From assembly GCA_035546775.1 (NCBI GenBank), contig DASZWD010000024.1, positions 1 to 34,730 of the forward strand: a stretch of DNA of 34,730 bases. The letters run 5' to 3'. The notes beneath the pieces were generated by a model. The model saw nothing but the letters and a program-made list of their open reading frames with translations. It did no database searches and was not told the origin of the DNA. The translations under genes and the position numbers were made by a program. Within the stretch, counting starts at the first letter, position 1; every line of letters starts with the position of its first letter. Below are positions 31,302-34,730 of the stretch, piece by piece. The DNA is from Acidimicrobiales bacterium (lineage in GTDB: Bacteria; Actinomycetota; Acidimicrobiia; Acidimicrobiales; JACCXE01).

Positions 31302-31862
31302 GTGACGGTTCGGCGAGCGCTACGCATCGCGCTGTGGGTCGAGGTCGCCCTCCTCGGTGTGCTGACCGCCACCGGGCTGTGGCTCAGCTGGTACTTCCGC
31401 CCGACGCGGGTCCGGCTGTTCACCTTCGACCGGCAGGGCATGCCGTCGTCGATCTTGTGGGGGGCGCGCATCCGCGCCCTGCACATCCTGAGCGGCTCGC
31501 TGTTCATCTGGGGCGCCCTCGGCGTCCTGGGCCTCGCCATCGCCGCCGCCGTCCAAGACACGCGCGCCCCCCGCACCCGCATCTGGATCCTCGCCGCCGC
31601 GTTCACCGTCACCGCGTGGGCGACGTCGTTCACCGGCATCCTCCTGCCGTGGGACCAGCTGGCGCTGTGGGCGGTCCGTATCAACGGGAACTTCCACGGC
31701 ATGTGGACCGCGGCTTACAGCCACGACGTCCGGTTCATCCTCAGCGGCCACCGCGAGATCAGCCAGTCGCTCCTGCGCAACTGGTTCCTCACCCACGCCT
31801 TCGTGCTCCCGCCGCTGCTCCTCGCCGCGCTGGTCCAGCTCCGGCGCTCTACGAAGGATTGA
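31302..31862 (+). CDS. Cytochrome b N-terminal-like membrane protein
   Basis: A 186-residue protein with four hydrophobic segments. It begins VTVRRALRIALWVEVALLGV. RALHILSGSLFIWGALGV resembles cytochrome b helix B with a heme-ligand His, and TGILLPWDQLALWAVRINGN resembles the conserved GYLLPWGQ...WG...TN segment. THAFVLPPLLLAAL resembles helix D with a second His. Full cytochromes b use two His per helix for two hemes; only one per helix is obvious here, so one heme b is likely. No Rieske or cytochrome c partner gene is visible. GTG at 31302 is chosen because hydrophobic family sequence begins there; GTG at 31212 is an upstream alternative. The last 14 bases overlap the convergent alcohol dehydrogenase gene. 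Confidence 0.65.
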   Translation: MTVRRALRIALWVEVALLGVLTATGLWLSWYFRPTRVRLFTFDRQGMPSSILWGARIRALHILSGSLFIWGALGVLGLAIAAAVQDTRAPRTRIWILAAAFTVTAWATSFTGILLPWDQLALWAVRINGNFHGMWTAAYSHDVRFILSGHREISQSLLRNWFLTHAFVLPPLLLAALVQLRRSTKD

Positions 31863-32919
31863 TCGACAGCACGCCGCGGGCGACGTCGCCGTGGTGCAGG
31901 TCGTCGATGGCGGTGTGCACCTCGTCGAGCTTGTAGGTGCGCGTCACCAGCTCGTCGAGCTTGAGCCGCCCCGCCTTGTAGAGGTCGACGATCAGCTTGA
32001 AGTCGCGGTGCGGGCGCGCCGAGCCGTAGCGGCACCCCATGATCGTCTTGTCGAGGTACATCGACGACACGTTGAACGCCGCCTCCGTCCCCTGCGGCGG
32101 CACGCCGAGGATCACGCACGTGCCCGCCCAGTCGAGCAGGTCGACGGCGGTACGGATCAACGCCGGATGCCCGACGCACTCGAAGCTGAAGTCGACCCCG
32201 CCGCGGCAGATCGCCCGCACCCCCTCGGCGGTGTCGACCGACGACGCGTCCACGAAATGCGTGGCCCCGAAGGTGCGGGCCAACTCCTCCTTCGCCGGGT
32301 TGGTGTCGACGGCGATGATCGGCAGCGCGTCGGCCAGCCGTAGCCCCTGGATGACGTTGAGCCCGATGCCGCCGACGCCGATCACGACGGCAGACTGCCC
32401 GTGGGTCACCCGCGCCCGGTTGAGCACCGCACCCACACCGGTGACGACGCCGCAGCCGATGAGCGACGCCACCTCGAGCGGCACGCCCTTGTCGATGGGC
32501 ACGCACTGGTTCGCCTTCACCACGGTGTACTCGGAGAACGACGACACGTTGGCGAAGGCGAACGCCGCCTCGCCGTCGACGGTGAAGGGCTGCGGCCGCT
32601 GCCCGAACGTCGAGCGGCACATCGTCGGATGCCCGGCGTCGCAGTAGCGGCACGCGCCGCAGTTGCCCAGCGTCGACATCACGACGTGGTCGCCGACCTT
32701 CACCGACGTCACCGCGGCGCCGACCTCCTCGATCACGCCGGCGCCCTCGTGGCCCATCACGAGCGGCGTCGGGAACGGGATCGTGCCGTCGACCACCGAC
32801 AGGTCGCTGTGGCACACCCCCGACGCGGCAACGCGCACCCGCACCTCGTTCGGTCCCGGGTCGCGCACCTCGACGTCGCGCACGCGCGCCTCGGTCCCGT
32901 CGAAGACAACCGCCCTCAT
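31849..32919 (-). CDS. Zinc-dependent alcohol dehydrogenase (MDR family)
   Basis: A 356-residue medium-chain dehydrogenase. The catalytic zinc ligands appear in SGVCHSDLSV (Cys) and MGHEGAGVI (His, Glu). The structural zinc loop is GNCGACRYCDAGHPTMC with four Cys. The Rossmann motif is VIGVGGIGLNVIQG, followed by VDTNPAKEELARTFGATHFV. It resembles class III-like and mycobacterial AdhD-type enzymes and should oxidise a primary alcohol to an aldehyde. The aldehyde dehydrogenase gene directly upstream (ATGA overlap at 32916-32919) would complete oxidation to the acid, ready for CoA activation. ATG at 32919 starts the family's usual N-terminus RAVVFDGTEARVRDVEV. Confidence 0.9.
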   Translation of the reverse strand: MRAVVFDGTEARVRDVEVRDPGPNEVRVRVAASGVCHSDLSVVDGTIPFPTPLVMGHEGAGVIEEVGAAVTSVKVGDHVVMSTLGNCGACRYCDAGHPTMCRSTFGQRPQPFTVDGEAAFAFANVSSFSEYTVVKANQCVPIDKGVPLEVASLIGCGVVTGVGAVLNRARVTHGQSAVVIGVGGIGLNVIQGLRLADALPIIAVDTNPAKEELARTFGATHFVDASSVDTAEGVRAICRGGVDFSFECVGHPALIRTAVDLLDWAGTCVILGVPPQGTEAAFNVSSMYLDKTIMGCRYGSARPHRDFKLIVDLYKAGRLKLDELVTRTYKLDEVHTAIDDLHHGDVARGVLSINPS

Positions 32920-34373
32920 GACGTCCACACCACCGACTGCAGTTCCGAGTACGCGTGCAAGCCGAACGACCCCCCGTCGCGGCCGATGCCGCTCATCTTG
33001 AAGCCGCCGAAGGGCGCTTCGTGGTTGCGCTGCGCGGTGTTGATACCGACGTTGCCCGAGCGCAGCCGCTTGGCGACCTCCATGCCCTTGCTGTTGTCGC
33101 CGGTGAACACGTAGTCGTACAGACCGAACGGCGTCGAGTTCGCCAGCGCGATGCCCTCGTCGTCGTCGTCGAAGGCCAACGCCACGACGACGGGTCCGAA
33201 GATCTCCTCCTGCACCGGTGTCATGCCCTGCTTGCAGCCCGCCAGCAGCGTCGGGGCGACGTAGTAGCCGGGTGCGATGTCGGGCCGTGCCCCGCCGGCG
33301 ACGACCTCGGCGCCCTCGTCGCGCCCCGCCTGCACGTAGCCCTCGATGCGGTCGCGCGCCGCCGCCGAGATCACCGGTCCGACGAGGGTGTCGGGCGCCA
33401 GCGGGTCGCCGACCTTCAGGTACTTGGCCGCGCCGGCGAGCTTCTCGACGAGCTGGTCGTAGATGCCGCGCTGGGCGATCACCCGCGTCGGCGCCGTGCA
33501 GATCTGGCCCGAATGGAAGCCCCACGTCGACGCGATGCCGGCGACGGCGGCGTCGACCGATGCGTCGTCGAACACGAGCGCCGCGCCCTTGCCGCCGAGT
33601 TCGAGCAGCGTGCGCTTCATCGTGCGCGCCCCGACCTCGGCGATCTTCACGCCGATGGCCGTGGACCCGGTGAACGACACCATGTCGACGTCGGGCGACT
33701 CCACCAGCGCGGCGCCGGTGTCGGGCGACGACCCGGTGACCACGTTCACGACGCCGGGCGGGAACCCGGCCTCTTCGAGCACGGCGACGAGTTCGAGCAC
33801 CGCCAGCGGGTTCTGGGGCGCCGGCTTGATCACGACGGTGTTGCCCATCGCCAGGGCCGGCGCGATCTTGCCCGCGGCGTTGACGATCGGGAAGTTGTAG
33901 GGCGTGATGCACGCGACGACCCCGACGGGCTGGCGGATGGCGACGGCACCCACGATGCCGCCCGGGGCCAGCGCGGTGGCCTGCGCCTGCTGGGGCGGCA
34001 GCGGGATCTGGTTCGGTTCGACCTGGGCGTAGCGGCGGAAGCGCTGCGCCACGATCGGCACCTGCATGGTCGACGCGACGCGCATCGTGGCGCCCGTCTC
34101 GGCCTGCACCAGCGGCACGAGTTCGTCGTTGCGCGCCATCAGCAGATCGGCGGCGCGCGCCAGCAACGCGGCGCGCGCGTGCTGCGACGTGCGCGACCAC
34201 GCGTCGAACGCGTCGCGGGCCGCGGCGGCGGCCGCGTCGGCGTCGGCGCGTGAGCACTCGGGCGCGTGGCCCACGACTTCTTCGGTCGCCGGGTTGACGA
34301 CGGCGTAGGCCCCGTTCCCCGCCTCGACCCACGACCCACCGATGTGGACGTGGCCCTCCTTGACGGGGCTCAC
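32916..34373 (-). CDS. NAD(P)-dependent aldehyde dehydrogenase
   Basis: A 485-residue ALDH of standard length. It shows the substrate-channel Asn in ITPYNFPIVN, the Glu general base in LLELGGKGAAL, the nucleophilic Cys in GFHSGQICTAPTR, the EEIFGPVV motif and the C-terminal FGGFKMSGIGRDGG. It oxidises an aldehyde to a carboxylate; the chain length cannot be told. GTG at 34373 overlaps the stop of the upstream amidohydrolase-like gene as GTGA and begins VSPVKEGHVHIGGSWVEAG, the usual N-terminal strand. Acts with the adjacent alcohol dehydrogenase. Confidence 0.92.
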   Translation of the reverse strand: MSPVKEGHVHIGGSWVEAGNGAYAVVNPATEEVVGHAPECSRADADAAAAAARDAFDAWSRTSQHARAALLARAADLLMARNDELVPLVQAETGATMRVASTMQVPIVAQRFRRYAQVEPNQIPLPPQQAQATALAPGGIVGAVAIRQPVGVVACITPYNFPIVNAAGKIAPALAMGNTVVIKPAPQNPLAVLELVAVLEEAGFPPGVVNVVTGSSPDTGAALVESPDVDMVSFTGSTAIGVKIAEVGARTMKRTLLELGGKGAALVFDDASVDAAVAGIASTWGFHSGQICTAPTRVIAQRGIYDQLVEKLAGAAKYLKVGDPLAPDTLVGPVISAAARDRIEGYVQAGRDEGAEVVAGGARPDIAPGYYVAPTLLAGCKQGMTPVQEEIFGPVVVALAFDDDDEGIALANSTPFGLYDYVFTGDNSKGMEVAKRLRSGNVGINTAQRNHEAPFGGFKMSGIGRDGGSFGLHAYSELQSVVWTS

Positions 34374-34730
34374 TTGTCGAAGTCCAGCTCGAAGAGGCGG
34401 ATGGCGTTGCCGCGCACGATCTTGTAGATCACGTCGGGCGGCAGATGACCCATCAACTTCTTCGCCACCTCCAGCGTGTGGGGCCACGTCGAGTCGGAGT
34501 GCGGGTAGTCGGTCTCGAAGGTGATGTTGTCGACGCCAACGGCGTCGAGGTTGTTCAGCCCGTGGGCGTCGTCGAAGAAGCAACCTGTGATGTTCTTGAA
34601 GTAGTAGGTCGACGGCGGCTCGGGGATCTTGTCGGCCACGCCACCCCACGCCCGGTTGTCCTCCCACACCTTGTCGGCGCGCTCGAGGATGTAGGGGATC
34701 CAGCCGATCTGGCCTTCGCTGTAGGCCAGC
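34370..34730 (-). CDS. Amidohydrolase-2 (ACMSD-type TIM barrel), C-terminal part
   Basis: The frame runs to the window edge, so the 5' end is missing; about 119 codons are visible. LAYSEGQIGWIPYILERADK and the segment ITFETDYPHSDSTWPHT are typical of the amidohydrolase-2/ACMSD group. The Asp of ETDYPHSD is the conserved metal-binding Asp, and the C-terminal IVRGNAIRLFELDFDK also fits. Relatives decarboxylate or hydrolyse carboxylated intermediates, and many occur in actinobacterial lipid and steroid catabolic clusters. The stop overlaps the aldehyde dehydrogenase start by 4 bases, so the three genes at this end form an operon. Confidence 0.85.
   Translation of the reverse strand, partial: LAYSEGQIGWIPYILERADKVWEDNRAWGGVADKIPEPPSTYYFKNITGCFFDDAHGLNNLDAVGVDNITFETDYPHSDSTWPHTLEVAKKLMGHLPPDVIYKIVRGNAIRLFELDFDK

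Overview
The window reads as a high-GC actinobacterial chromosome, most likely from a lineage such as Acidimicrobiia; the lineage is a guess. Evidence: nearly every gene pair on a strand overlaps by 1-8 bases (ATGA, GTGA, TAATG), GTG starts are frequent, LivH and LivM are fused, several F420/luciferase-type enzymes are present, and a KstR-like TetR regulator sits among mycobacterial-type steroid side-chain genes. There are no rRNA or tRNA genes, no CRISPR array and no insertion sequence.

Layout. (1) 1-3541: tail of an HNH endonuclease, an SDR with a half-size SDR-like partner (minus), then a cyclase-family hydrolase and a luciferase-like monooxygenase (plus). (2) 3549-10122, minus: a branched-chain-type ABC transporter operon (livK, fused livHM, livG, a surface-anchored protein, livF, a small membrane protein with a Zn-ribbon-like tail) behind a promoter with a perfect CRP-type palindrome. 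(3) 10199-16308, minus: KstR-like regulator, palindromic operator, SDR, acyl-CoA dehydrogenase large subunit, ChsH2-like, acyl-CoA dehydrogenase small subunit, ChsH1-like and Ltp2-like. This matches the content of the mycobacterial igr operon, which removes the last three side-chain carbons of cholesterol, in altered order. (4) 16332-20005: F420/FMN split-barrel protein, a second acyl-CoA dehydrogenase pair, and a divergent Rv3520c-like F420 enzyme with a KstR-type box between them. (5) 20050-31015, minus: ten tightly overlapping genes (amidohydrolase, three acyl-CoA ligases, luciferase-like enzyme, two EthD-type proteins, LMW phosphatase-like protein, third acyl-CoA dehydrogenase pair) ending in a 23-bp hairpin. 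(6) 31016-34730: divergent intergenic region with a large palindrome, a cytochrome b-like membrane protein, then alcohol dehydrogenase, aldehyde dehydrogenase and a truncated amidohydrolase (minus).

How it fits together. A carboxylated, probably steroid- or terpenoid-like side chain could be taken up by the Liv-type system, activated by FadD17/FadD3-like ligases, desaturated by heteromeric dehydrogenases, hydrated by ChsH1-ChsH2 and cleaved by Ltp2. Three sites with the KstR-type pattern TnnAACnnGTTnnA, one with a single mismatch, precede genes of this set. No ring-degradation genes are visible, so the substrate is inferred. Five genes show a TAnnnT hexamer exactly 7 nt before the start codon, suggesting leaderless transcription.
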